A DNA stretch of 64,000 nt from Adiantum capillus-veneris. Its lineage: Eukaryota; Streptophyta; Polypodiopsida; Polypodiales; Pteridaceae. The stretch spans positions 55,739,340-55,803,339 of the forward strand of contig CM043942.1 in NCBI GenBank assembly GCA_014529385.2, read 5' to 3'. The notes below the pieces were generated by a model. The model had not been told where the DNA came from and ran no database searches. It was given only the letters and a program-made list of their open reading frames with translations. Both the position numbers and the translations under genes were made by a program. How positions within the stretch are numbered: the first letter of the stretch is position 1; every line of letters starts with the position of its first letter. Shown here one piece after another: positions 23,462-34,489 of this stretch.

Positions 23462-25312
23462 ATGTACCGAGTTGTATATATACATGGACATTGTTCATCT
23501 ATACACGAGGTAACATACTGTGACTGTAGGTTATTGTTTATATCCTATCTCACTATCCAACTATACCATACATGCAATTTTACCATTATTATCATGCACT
23601 ATATTTGACGTAGGTAATTGCATGCATTATAAACATCTTATCATAATTATTATCGCACGTTATTATTCCTCGATTATACCTCTAATTAATTTATATCCTA
23701 TCAAGGTGTTATGTTCATACCCCTTGATATACATCTACATTTAATATCAATTGTTCATTGGGATCGTCGTAATAATTACATGCGGTATCATAATCATTAT
23801 CATGCACTATCCTCTTAGATCTCTAAAATACAACCTATATATATCTAGTGGATATCAGAAACATGTTCTACATCACACGGTGCAACTAAAATAGATCTTG
23901 CATAATTATATTTGTCTAATGTATACTATCTTGTGAGATATATAAAGAATGTCTAGTGCTAAGTTATCTAAACATGATATTCTAGGTACATATGGAGTTG
24001 TATACATGCATGGACACTATCCATCTATAGAAGGGGTATTATAATGGTTGTTATCAAGGTTAAATATGTATATCCTAACTCACTACAGCTCCCCACATTA
24101 ATATCTCCACACATATATACATATATATCGAGTGCTCGGTAGCTCCAAACACATGTACGTACATACACATTATCTTAGACATTGATAATAATGTGGTAGT
24201 GTGGATTGTTTTAATTTTTATAACTCCACTATTTGAGCCTCCTATTTGAACTCTCAATCATCATCATAACCTAATCTAGGCTATCATGAAGTAGACTAGA
24301 GGCGGCATCGTAATTATTATCTTGCATTGTTTATATCGTAGGTCGCATATATGGAAAATATATAACAAATATCTAGCAAGTATGTTTATAGAACTTGTTA
24401 TTCTATGTGTATATATTGAGTTGTATATATACATTGATATTGTTCATCTATACACAAGGTATCATACTGTGATTGTAGGTTATTGTTTATATCCTATCTC
24501 ACTATCTAACTATAACATACATGCAATTTTGTTATATTATCACGCACTATATTCGAAGTTATAAGTAATTGCATGGATTGTAAACATCTTATCATAATTA
24601 TTATCGCACCCTATTATTGCTCGAGTATGTCTCTAATTAATTTATATCCTATCAAGGTGTTATGTTGATACCCCTTGATATACATCTTCATTTAATATAT
24701 AGTTTTCCAAAAATATGTAGGACATCCATATTAATAGTCTATATCTTGACATGGACATAATATCAAAAGGTCCATTTTACACGAATCACCATTTTGAATA
24801 ATATGTATACCTACCTGGAGATAATATGTGAGATTATTTTATCTTTGTTATGTTGATACCTTTTGATATACATCTTCATTTAATATATAATTTTTCTAAA
24901 AGATGTACGGAATCCATATATTAATTGTGTCTATATCTTGACATGGACATAGTATCAAAATGTCCAGTTTACATGGATGGCCATTGTGAATATTATGTAC
25001 ATACATGTATAGAGATAATATGTCAAATTATTTACATGTAGGGGCACTATCCATCTATAAATGTATACATGTAGGGACATTATCAATTTATATAAGGGGT
25101 GTAATAATTATCCTACACGTTTACACAAAATCATATTGGATCTTGGCTAGACTGGGCGGGCTTGGGAAGCAATGACGAGACGTGTGACCATTATACCAGG
25201 CTATGTTGATATAAGTAGACAAAAGTTTGAGTCCAATAATGACTTTACTATCCACTATCCAACTAGACTATATTGTAGCTCACATATATTGTAATTATTA
25301 TGTAAGGCCAAA
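23462..25312. repeat. AT-rich complex repeat family, forward copies
   Basis: Two successive runs of the module series, with tgtaggttattgtttatat anchors near 23,524 and 24,474. It ends with the atataaggggtgtaata, gggcgggcttggg and gacaaaagtttgagt blocks seen also near 9290 and 11,740. No gene is seen. Confidence 0.75.
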
Positions 25313-25648
25313 ATACCCCACTAATTTGTGGAAATTCCAAACTACCTATCAAGTTTGAAAAATTCCCAAATACCATTGTATCTATTTCGGTGGCCTAAAG
25401 ATATTCCAATCATTATTCTTTTTGGACAATTGAGCAATGAGAGGCGTTTTCAAGTGTAAGCACCTCACGAAAAAGGGCAATTATGTTTACAAATAATGAA
25501 GTTCATAGTCTCCAAAAACTACATAACCAACTCAAACTCTAGTTTTAGCATCTTCTATTGAATGGCAATCAATCTTTGAAATTTGAGGGGTATTTTGGGA
25601 ATTTGCAAAAATTAGAGAGGTAGTTTGCTAATTTCCTAAGGACCAACT
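25313..25648. mobile_element. Possible MITE-like segment
   Basis: About 335 bp with inverted, imperfect ends. The left side has ccaaaataccccactaatt and related caaactacc / caaataccatt motifs. The right side has the reverse sense, aggggtattttgggaattt and gaggtagtttgc. The ends are not exact mirror copies and I cannot define a TSD, so this is a suggestion only. Such gggtattttgg ends are common in plant miniature elements. Confidence 0.35.
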
Positions 25649-26379
25649 TCGAAACAGTGTAGCATAGCTGTAATGGCTTGCGTCTCTTGCTGGGGACGTT
25701 GGTGGTTCGCAGCCCCTCTCTTGTTTTTGCACGCTTCAGAATTTGTAATTCTGTCGCTATCTTGTTGTGGGCGAGGAGGTAACCCAGGGTATACTTTTGA
25801 TTTTCCAAACAACATGCGGCACCGATGGTATTGTGCCAACTCAAAGTCGCGCACGTCGAGGTGGACGTGTGTGATTGGGCCCTAAGAGCTACAACCCGTC
25901 CATGACATTGTATACCTCACGTGTAACCAACACAAGATGTCAATCGGAAAGAAATTTTAACTAGGCCAAGATGTCCCCACATATGTATACGTATATATAA
26001 TTTTCATTCGTTGTTGTAGCAAAGATAATAACGCCACCGCTAGTCTACTTGGATAGTAATATACGATATAATTAAAACTAACCTAGAATGTATATTTCAC
26101 CCCTGGAATAGTTCGATAGTCTCCCTACCATAATAGCAGCACTGCTAGTCTAGTTGCATATTGATGTACGATATAAACACTAACCTAAAACGTATATGTT
26201 ACCCCTTGCATAGTTCTATAGTGTCCCTACATATACACATGAATAGATGGATAGTGTCCCTGCATGTTTATAGGTACCCGTATTAACCCCACATGTATAC
26301 GCACATATCATTTGCATTTGTTGTTACAACACAGATATATGTTTTTACTATTTATTATGATATACAATGTAAATAGTGT
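25649..26379. other. Non-repetitive stretch followed by a diverged ~108-bp duplication
   Basis: 25,649-25,920 is GC-richer than its surroundings and has open frames of 70-90 codons on both strands, none recognisable. From 26,036 to 26,232 two diverged units (gctagtctacttggatag and tgctagtctagttgcata) follow each other about 108 bp apart. Confidence 0.45.
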
Positions 26380-27830
26380 TTGATAATAATCATGGTGCCG
26401 TGAGTCTAGTAATTGAATAATGACTTAGTATATGAATGTCCTACATATTTTTGAAAAACTATATATCAAATGAAGATGTATATCAAGAGGTAAATGCATA
26501 ACGCCTTGATAGGATAAAAATTAATTTAAGATACACTCAATACTTAATGAGTGCTAATAATGTGAGACAATAATTATGATAAGATGTTTACAATCAATGC
26601 AATTACTTATAACTTCAAATATAGTGCGTGAGAATAATAACAAAATTGCATGTATGGTATAGTTAGATAGTGAGATAGGATATAAACAATAACCTACAAT
26701 CACAATATGATACCTTGTGTATACATGAACAATGTCAATGTATATATACAACTCCATATATACACATAGAATAACAAGTTCTCTAAACATATTTGCTAGA
26801 GTTTGCATATATTTTATATAAAATTAAACGAATATATAGATCAATAGGAATTTGTTATATATTTTCAATATATCCGACCTACGATATAAACAATACAAGA
26901 TAATAATTACGATGCGGCCTCTAGTCTACTTCATGATAGCCTAGATTAGGTTATGATGATGATTGAGAGTTCAAATAGGAGGCTCAAATAGTGGAGTTAT
27001 GAAAAATTAAAACAATCCACACTACCACATTATTATTAATGTCTAAGATAATGTGTATGTACGTACACGTGTTTGGAGCTACCGAGCCTCGATATATATG
27101 TATATATGTGTGGATATATTAATGTGGGGAGCTGTAGTGAGTTAGGATATACATATTTAACCTTGATAACAACCATTATAATACCCCTTCTATAGATGGA
27201 TAGTGTCCATGCATGTATACAACTCCATATGTACCTAGAATATCATGTTTAGATAACTTAGCACTAGACATTCCCTATATATCTCACAAGATAGTATACA
27301 TTAGACAAATATAATTATGCAAGCTCTATTTTAGTTGCACCATGTGATGTAGAGCATGTTTTTGATATCCACTAGATATATATAGGGTGTATTTTAGAGA
27401 TCTAAGAGGATAGTGCATGATAATGATTATGATACCGCATGTAATTATTACGACGAGCCCAATGAACAATTGATATTAAATGTAGATGTATATCAAGGGG
27501 TATGAACATAACACCTTGATAGGATATAAATTAATTAGAGATATACTCGAGGATAATAACGTGGGATAATAATTATGATAAGATGTTTATAATGGATGCA
27601 ATTACCTACGTAAAATATAGTGCATGATAATAATGGTAAAATTGCATGTATGGTATAGTTGGATAGTGAGATAGGATATAAACAATAACCTACAATCACA
27701 GTATGTTACCTCGTGTATAGATGAACAATGTCCATGTATATATACAACTCGGTATATATGTCACATAGAATAACAAGTTATATAAAATTATCTGCTAGAT
27801 TTTGCATATATTTTATGTAAAACTAAACGA
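26380..27830. repeat. AT-rich complex repeat family, inverted copies
   Basis: The same modules as 23,462-25,312 but in reverse order and orientation, with anchors ataaacaataacctacaatc near 26,682 and 27,680. Together the two blocks form an imperfect inverted repeat around the 25.3-26.3 kb segment. This small inversion lies inside the unit and is independent of the giant palindrome. Confidence 0.7.
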
Positions 27831-28552
27831 ATATATAGATCAATCGGAATTTGCTACAATGGACAAATTATATCTATATCAAGAGGTATATGCTACAAAA
27901 TGGTCCAATGAAAATGTATGGACTAGCGAACTGTTTCCAGGCTCCATGAATTCGACGCTGGCTAGGAGTGGGTCCACGCTGGCTAGCGGCAGACTCTAGT
28001 GAAGCTCAACAACCACACACACACACATTGCTTTACTCTCTCTCTCTCTCTCTCCACGAGTCCACCGTGAGTCTGTAGCGTCATTATGGAGGGCTATTGG
28101 GCGCCGTTTCTTACAATTATGAATTCTGGCAAAACCAATATTCGATTCAATAAGCTTTTACAGGCAAAGCAGTCACGTTTCAAGTTTCCCTCCAAACACA
28201 CACACACACAAATTCTGTTAGTAGCTACAATCTAAATCGACACTCCATCTTCATATCCCGCCACAGCTAATTTCTGTATTCTCTAGCTATACATAGAGCG
28301 CGTTGAACGTTCTAGTTTGGCTATGCACAGATCAGCGTAGCGAACGCACAAGGCTTCTCCTCAAATGTCAGCTTCACTTTGCTAATACTATTACTTCACT
28401 TTGTTGTATTACGACCGCGCGCCCAAGCTTGAATAAGCTCCTTAGTGGGAGTCCTCCTTATCAAGCCACTGTCGACTGGTAGAGCAAGGGGTATATTGTG
28501 TGCGTGAAGTGAAGGATGGAGCGGTTGCGTATATGCTGCGCAGGCTCCCACT
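27831..28552. other. Unique flank of copia A with microsatellites
   Basis: Contains a short AC run (about 28,012-28,026), a CT run (about 28,034-28,055) and a second AC run (about 28,197-28,208). No recognisable gene is present. It ends in ccact (28,548-28,552), the 5' copy of the copia A target-site duplication. Confidence 0.6.
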
Positions 28553-28695
28553 TGTTGGAGCTATATATGGCTCACTCTACTCAACTTGGTCTCACCTATA
28601 TATTTGTATCTTGTCTTCAACATGAATCAGTCTTTGGGAGCTTATATGGTATGTCTCTTGTCTCGTCTCTCTCTCTTTCTCTCTACATCTCAACA
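28553..28695 (+). mobile_element. Copia A 5' LTR (arm 2)
   Basis: 143 bp, with TGTTGGAG and CATCTCAACA ends. It differs from the 3' LTR at five positions. At four of these the 3' LTR, not this one, matches element B. Confidence 0.93.
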
Positions 28696-28707
28696 TGGTA
28701 TCAGAGC
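28696..28707 (+). promoter_or_regulatory. Copia A primer-binding site
   Basis: TGGTATCAGAGC immediately follows the LTR, the standard plant copia site for initiator tRNA-Met. Confidence 0.92.
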
Positions 28708-28963
28708 AGTAACGATCACGCGCCGATTCAATTCATGGTGACAAAACAGTATGTGTATGCGATTTGCATGTAAGATTCAAAAATTGCTACAAATTTTGTT
28801 TTTGAGCATTGATTCTTGTTAACTGTGGTTGTTTTGTGTTAAGAAGAATACTATTAGTGTTTTCTATGGCGTTTATTGCTAATCAATCTAATCGTTGATT
28901 ACGTTTTCTTGTTGATGACACCCTGAACTTCATCTCAATTTTTCTTGCTGTTCTGCTCAAAAT

Positions 28964-29485
28964 TTGGAGAAACGGGAAAAGCTTGTTCGTCTCCTCGAGC
29001 TCTTCGATTTGGAGTACCTGGATAGTAAGAACCCTAAAAACTTGTTCGTCTCCTCGAGCTCTTCGATTCGAGTTCTAGGTTTGCGCCAATCGGAGTTCTC
29101 AACAGAAAGTTATGCTGTTTTTACTTCAATTGAGCTTGACGCAGCTTTCTTCGTCCTACTTCTTCGTGAAGCGTCCGCGATCGTTTTTCTTATTTTGGCG
29201 TTAACATTTTCGAGAAGATTTAGCTTTTTGCTATTCTTATTGTGGCCGTCAATCTTGCATCTCACGCCACTCTATTTTGAGGACTCTTTTATTTTTAACG
29301 TCTCCTTTACCCTGCCTTTTTTGGGTGACGTCTCTCACATCTTTCGACGTTCCTTGAGCATCGTTCTTACGTTTATCGTTGACAGAACGCAGTCCTCATA
29401 TCTCTCTCATTCTCAATTGTGGCCTTCACCATATATGGTGTGCAAATTCTGCGATCTTATCTTATACTTCTTCTCGCAACAAGAT
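28964..29485 (+). other. Open leader in frame with copia A gag
   Basis: 174 codons without a stop run directly into the gag ATG in the same frame, but with no ATG at their head (the first codon is TTG). The reading is hydrophobic and Ser/Leu/Phe-rich, with no similarity I recognise. A direct repeat of about 27 bp (cttgttcgtctcctcgagct core) lies at 28,982 and 29,041. It is probably untranslated leader; an N-terminal extension by non-AUG initiation is possible but unsupported. Confidence 0.4.
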
Positions 29486-30604
29486 ATGGCTATGAATATT
29501 CTCGTCAACGGCTTTCTTTCTGGCCATCGTTCTGTTCCTCCTTTCCAAGGTCAAGGTTTTCCAGGCTGGAAAACAAAGATGTTGTTAATTCGTGAAGGCG
29601 ATGAACTCTCCGATGTTGTTCTTGAAAATCGTGTTTGTCCGCCTCAGCCTGTTGATACGGATAATGATAACGTGCTTATCACTGAAGGACCTATATTTGA
29701 AGATTGGAATGTTGCCTATACGGATTGGCAACGACGTGATAAAGCAGCTCGTCGGTATATTCTTTCTGCTGTTACTGATTCCCTTTTTCTTGCTAAGTAT
29801 GAACTGCCTACTTCCCACGACGTATGGAAGTACCTTATTGCAAACTTTCAGAAGAAATCTGTCACAGAAATACTTTATTTGAGAGGGTTGCTTAACAAGT
29901 TACAATATGAAGTTGGTACTGCCATGACGGGACATATTGAATCTTTCAAATCTATTATTAACCAACTTGCTGCTGCCGATGATCCTGTTCCACAAAAGCA
30001 ACTGATTACACTTCTCCTTGATACGGTGAAGGACTCTTTTTATGATAACATTGTTACTATTCTCTCTAATAAAGATGGTCTTGATTTTGACCAAGCCTGC
30101 ATGTCTTTAATTGAATACTCTCAACGTCAAGAACATCGTAATGCTAGTCATGATACAACTATGATTTCACAAGAGGACACTGAGTCACAACAAATGAAAC
30201 GGGCGTTTTATGGTCGAAGGCGTCCATTTCAACGAGGAAACCGCAGAGGTGGCCGTCGCGGTAATATTTTCTCTCGTCTCAAATTCCCTAATAAGCAATG
30301 TTCTTACTGCAACAGAAATGGCCATACTGAAGATGATTGTTGGGCACGTCAATATGATGAAGAACACAATATTACCACAAAACAACCACGTTTATCTAGA
30401 GACTCTTCTTCTTATTCTTGTGAATATTGTGGACGATCTGATCATCCCACTCATATGTGCTATAAGCGTCGATTCGACACAGATCGGAATAGAGCATATG
30501 CTATTGAACATCGAAACAAAATTGTACCAGAAACAAGCTGCGTCCTATGTTCAGTTGCGATGGATCACTTTTTTTTGTCGATTCTGGTGCTACATGAAAT
30601 ATGA
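29486..30604 (+). CDS. gag: Copia A Gag (capsid/nucleocapsid), 372 residues
   Basis: Gag forms the cytoplasmic particle that packages retrotransposon RNA. I chose ATG 29,486, where the copia-like N-terminus begins (MAMNILVNGF), over the open leader upstream. Residues 1-230 match the copia gag fold (UBN2-like, with YLRGLLNKLQYEVG). Next comes an Arg/Gly-rich basic patch (about 243-260). Two CX2CX4HX4C zinc knuckles follow: CSYCNRNGHTEDDC (about 272-285) and CEYCGRSDHPTHMC (about 312-325). The last ten residues are out of frame. A run of eight Ts at 30,569-30,576 shifts the reading just before the protease DSG, which lies in another frame and is followed by TGA. The opposite arm's copy is identical. 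Gag itself appears intact. Confidence 0.85.
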   Translation: MAMNILVNGFLSGHRSVPPFQGQGFPGWKTKMLLIREGDELSDVVLENRVCPPQPVDTDNDNVLITEGPIFEDWNVAYTDWQRRDKAARRYILSAVTDSLFLAKYELPTSHDVWKYLIANFQKKSVTEILYLRGLLNKLQYEVGTAMTGHIESFKSIINQLAAADDPVPQKQLITLLLDTVKDSFYDNIVTILSNKDGLDFDQACMSLIEYSQRQEHRNASHDTTMISQEDTESQQMKRAFYGRRRPFQRGNRRGGRRGNIFSRLKFPNKQCSYCNRNGHTEDDCWARQYDEEHNITTKQPRLSRDSSSYSCEYCGRSDHPTHMCYKRRFDTDRNRAYAIEHRNKIVPETSCVLCSVAMDHFFLSILVLHEI

Positions 30605-31332
30605 CATATCAGTCTAAGTGGCTCCATAACTATCATCCATTGCCAGTTCAACGTGTTGTTTATCTTGCTGATGATACTACTTGTCAAGTAATGGGTATTG
30701 GAGACTTATATCTTGGTACCTTATCTTCTTCCACTCGAATTTTTCAAGGAGTATTACATGTACCAGATCTTCAACTTAATCTTCTTTCAGTTGCTAGACT
30801 TGTTGATCTTGGTCTGTTTGTTGGATTTGATCATACCAAATGCCGAATTGAGAAAGATGGACAAACTATAGCCACTGCTCCTCGAAATGGTAATTTGTTT
30901 GAACTCTCTCTCAACGATGCTGTAGCAAATGTTGTCACTGCTCCAGGTGATCATGATTACAAAGTATGGCATCACCGTTTTAATCATGCTGATTTCTCAA
31001 AACTCCTTGATCTTCAACGTCGTGATCTTGTTCATGGCATGGATCTTAAAGCCCATCCCCATAAGGGAATTTGTGAATTTTGTGCTCTTGGGAAACACAA
31101 TCGAAAACCCTTTCCTCTTTCAAATACAACTCATTCTCATGACATATTGGATCTTGTTCATACTGATATATGTGGACCTCTACCTTCTTTGAGATCACAA
31201 TATCGCTACTTCATTACTTTCATTGATGATTTCTCAAGGTATACGACTGTATTTCTACTTAGACAAAAATCTGAAGCCTTATCTGTTTTCAAACAGTTCC
31301 ACAAGGCTGGTTCATATTTTCACATTGTATAG
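30577..31332 (+). pseudogene. Copia A pol remnant: protease and integrase N-terminus
   Basis: The protease active site VDSGAT is at about 30,577 and is followed at once by TGA (30,600-30,602). From 30,601 a 243-codon frame covers the rest of the protease, the GAG-pre-integrase domain (VWHHRFNHADF, CEFCALGK: the HHCC zinc site) and the integrase start with the first catalytic Asp (VHTDICGP). It then reaches the deletion junction at about 31,309 and stops after GSYFHIV. The second Asp and the Glu of the DDE triad are missing, so no integrase activity is possible. Confidence 0.9.
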
Positions 31333-31346
31333 GGGCTTGGGTTTTT

Positions 31347-31405
31347 CCCTTGAACTCCCCAAGGGTTTTTTCATCCAAAGCTAGAGACCTTTGTTTGAGT
31401 GGGGG
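31347..31405 (+). promoter_or_regulatory. Copia A hairpin and polypurine tract
   Basis: The CCCTTG / CAAGGG stem at 31,347-31,365 is followed, after the tcatccaaagctagagacc segment, by the PPT gagtggggg ending at 31,405 against the 3' LTR. It was retained through the internal deletion. Confidence 0.78.
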
Positions 31406-31548
31406 TGTTGGAGCTATATATGGCTCACTCTACTCAACTTGGTCTCACCTATATATTTGTATCTTGTCCTCAATATGAATCAGTCTTTGGGAGCGTATAT
31501 GGTGTGTCTCTTGTCTCGTCTCTCTGTCTTTCTCTCTACATCTCAACA
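31406..31548 (+). mobile_element. Copia A 3' LTR (arm 2)
   Basis: 143 bp, followed by the duplicated target site ccact at 31,549-31,553. It is closer to the element B LTR than the A 5' LTR is. Confidence 0.93.
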
Positions 31549-31553
31549 CCACT

Positions 31554-31775
31554 TGCAGAGAAATATAAAAGGAGGGCACGGGGGGCTCAAAAGCCAGAGC
31601 ACACTGCAGGAGCTAGGCACTACCAAGGGATTGGAGGGGATGAAGGCGGCCAACTGATTGACAGCCAAAGAGAGGATACGAGCTGCAGTTGAAAGGGAGG
31701 GAAGCCATCTAACAAGCTCAACAAAAGGCTCTCAAGGCTGGGCTCAGAGAGAGCGAGGGACATTAGAGACGAGCT
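31554..31775 (+). other. Unique DNA between copia A and the SAM gene promoter
   Basis: GC-richer than the surroundings and rich in gagctc and agagcgag motifs. It contains aaatataaaagg at about 31,560, a TATA-like sequence of unknown relevance. No gene is seen. Confidence 0.5.
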
Positions 31776-31925
31776 CAGTACGGAGCCCTTAAGGGTGCGA
31801 TGCAGCAGCTATAATCAAGGCCAGTCAGTACGGATCCCTTAAGGGTGCGCTGCAGAAGCTGTAATCAAGGCCAGTCAGTACGGAGCCCTTAAGGGTGCGC
31901 TGCAGAAGCTGTTATCACAGCCAGG
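31776..31925 (+). repeat. Three 50-bp upstream repeats with CCCTTAAGGG palindromes (arm 2)
   Basis: Units start exactly at 31,776, 31,826 and 31,876. Each begins cagtacgg and contains the perfect 10-bp palindrome cccttaaggg followed by tgcg and tgcag blocks. The array stops about 15 bp before a TATA box. Position and spacing suggest an upstream transcription-factor binding array; that is inference. Confidence 0.85.
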
Positions 31926-31939
31926 TCGTCTCCGAGCTC

Positions 31940-31948
31940 CTATATAAA
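31940..31948 (+). promoter_or_regulatory. TATA box of the SAM-domain gene (arm 2)
   Basis: The sequence ctatataaacgg at 31,939-31,950 lies between the 50-bp repeats and the coding start at 32,087. Transcription would be expected to start about 30 bp downstream, giving a leader of roughly 110 nt. Confidence 0.6.
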
Positions 31949-32086
31949 CGGCTCATCTCCATTTGAAACTCTGAACAGGGTCATACGTGCAACAAGAAGA
32001 CAAGCTCAGGTGCTCACAGGGGCTATTTCACGAGCTCCATAAACTGCATTTTCGAGGACAGATATGGCTGCCAAAGGGTACGTACA

Positions 32087-33777
32087 ATGCTAAGCGTTCT
32101 GAATTTAGCTCGTAGCTTTGAAGATGTGAGCTTTGACACTAACTCCAAGGTGATATCATGGGACACTCTATCAGTGGTTAATTTTGTGCAAAGGTTTTGT
32201 GGTACACGTGAATATTCTGAGGCTATTTTTTCCAGTGGCATTAATGGAAAACTTTGCTTGTATATGACTAGTGAAGGTTGGAGTGAGATAGGCATAAAGA
32301 GTGTTGCCCATAGACATGCTCTGGTGGGTTGGTCTAAAAGGGTACTAGAGGGTGGCCACATTTGTTCCTAAGAGTCAAACATCACCCCTTTTTCATTCTT
32401 CCGAGAATATGAGCTTAACCTCACAAAGCAAAGCCCTAGAATACAACACCGAATCTCATGTCAAACCTACTTTACCCGATGTAGTTAGTGACTTTATCAC
32501 AAGTAATGTAGGAATCCCTAAAAATGATGCGCGCCAATAACGTATGATAGGATTTTCTATCCTACGAAGGTAAAAGATATGTATGCCACCGTTGGGAAAT
32601 CCTTCCTTGTGAAACATTATCGAGAAGCATGGGCATCTTTTAACAGGGCATGGTAAAAATTAGAGAGTTGTTTGACATGGGTTTTTGCAAGCAAGACAAA
32701 GAGGATTTTTCAGGCAAGGATTTTAATACCTTGTGCATAAATGTGAGATAGTATGTGTGTATATGAACTCTATTTTTCTTTGTGCACTCTAGAAATTTTT
32801 ATTGAATTCAGAAGGTCCAAGGGCTTGTTAGATAATACTGTAAGTTAGATATGGGTGATTGAGTGTGAAAGATTAGTATTTTATATCATTTGTCTTCTCT
32901 TTTAGGAAAATGTTTCTTTTATCTTTGTTCCACATGCTTGAAGTTGTAAAGTGCAAGTCCATGTCATTCTTGTAATGATAGAATAGGAAAAGGCAATCAT
33001 CATTCTTTATCATTAGAGTTTGCTAAAGTTTTCGTATGCTATTATATATCTTTTTTATTTTCTTGGGATTATACCCTTTCTCTTAATCTTAGCTTTGAAC
33101 ATAGTGAGTATTGCATTACCTTTTTGTCATCTAATAGAATCTAATTGCTTTTAGTATAATGTTGCACCATTTTCGAATGAAGTAGAGCAACCTTGAACAA
33201 AAGCACAATTGTCAATGTACCGGCCATTGCTCATGAGATACATATGCTGTGACTATCAGTAAACTTTCGAGGATTATATGTTCCAGATTCCACCATTCAA
33301 TAGTGAGTGTTAAATTTGAACAATTTAAATGTGTGAAAATGTTGACATTGTTAATGCCACCTTTTGATTAATGGTCCTTTCTTGTGTAGATGCCTAAAGT
33401 AACCAGGTCATGTAGAATTATAAAAAGCCATCAAGGTTCAAAGAGAGCTTTGATGAAGAGGTTAGATGAAAGTAACATTGTTTTTAGAAATGTCGCTTAG
33501 CTAAGATAATTGACATGCTTGTTCTATTTCTATTATTTTTTTTTTGGATGCTTTAGGTGTGGTGGAGCTATTGAGCAATTATCGCATGGAGCAATTGCAA
33601 TGGATACATTGAAACTTAGATGATGTAGGATGGACATGTATGGTCAACTATTGGCCAAATACTTAAGAGGACCTAAATGAGCACACACAAAGTACATTTT
33701 AAAAGTTGCACTAGCAAATCACAGCAAGAGCATCTTTGATATGTTACATAGAATGGATTCTTCACTAATGCTCTATT
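32087..33777 (+). pseudogene. SAM-domain gene, arm-2 copy (broken by small gaps)
   Basis: Same gene as 35,291-36,994 on the other strand. The first exon starts at ATG 32,087 and is open only to 32,371 because two bases are missing near 32,360 (cacatttg here, cacatatttg in the other arm). Further gaps occur near 32,534 and 32,646. The donor-like gtgaga follows at 32,743. Downstream exon-like segments (about 33,155-33,303, 33,390-33,461 and 33,557-33,777) show many more differences. I treat this as a noisy copy rather than a separate pseudogene. Confidence 0.6.
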
Positions 33778-34489
33778 TAAAGGCCTTGAATTCTATTCAT
33801 TTTAGAATCGAACCTCAAAGTCTCTTCATCTATGCTCATCTACATGGTGATAAACCCTCCAAATGGGTCTTGGAATAACTTAAATTGTTTTCAAGCATTG
33901 TTTCAAAGTAGTCATGCAATTTGTCTCACCATTTTTATAAACAAAATAATTACAAAAAAAACTATGAAATATTTTAAAGATAGGGTACGAAATTCAAGAC
34001 ATGTGTATTTGAATGTATATGATAGAAATATTGACAAAATTTAGGTATATGAGACCTTGAGACATGTGTCCATAAGGTGAGGGGTAGATGTGGTCTTTTA
34101 GAAGTGTTGGTCAACAAGTAGCTTGGAAGGAATTATTCATACTATCTGGAAGAGTGAGATGGCATTTACCCAGGACTTTTAGCCTTTTTTCATGAATTTT
34201 ACCTATTCTTTACATGTGAAATGTGAGCTACCTGTTATAAATTACACTATAAGCGCAAAAGAAAAGAATGAAACTTTGGTTTTTTCAAGAAACGGGTGGT
34301 TGCAAAATAAAATCTGATTGTAGCCATTAAATATATTTATATATTTTACTGTGCCATGTCAATATTTACAAATTGGAAAACAAATTTTCCATGTGGATTT
34401 CTAATAGACCCATGTAGAAAGTTTTTAAATTAGGTAGGTATTTCTCTTGTTCAATATGAGAAAAGAAGGACGTTTTAATTTTCCATGTT
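33778..34489. other. AT-rich non-coding DNA up to turn 2
   Basis: No gene or element boundary is seen. It contains a purine/pyrimidine-rich segment with aagaaacgggtggttgc near 34,290 that pairs with the other arm at about 93% by eye, well below the identity farther from the turn. Confidence 0.5.

Larger units (their letters stand above)
28553..31548 (+). mobile_element. Copia element A, internally deleted, arm 2
   Basis: A structurally complete insertion of 2996 bp. It has 143-bp LTRs at both ends, PBS, gag, the start of pol, hairpin, PPT and a perfect 5-bp duplication ccact (28,548-28,552 and 31,549-31,553). Compared with element B (arm-2 coordinates), the bases equivalent to 5409-7893 are missing. 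This removes the integrase core after its first Asp, all of RT and RNase H. The junction is at about 31,309 with TG shared by both sides. It cannot encode its own RT, so any movement would need another element. Confidence 0.95.

Noticed and set aside
25569-25885. Overlapping 70-91-codon frames on both strands as a host gene fragment
   Set aside because: No recognisable motif, no start context, and frames are open on opposite strands at once, as expected from locally GC-richer DNA.
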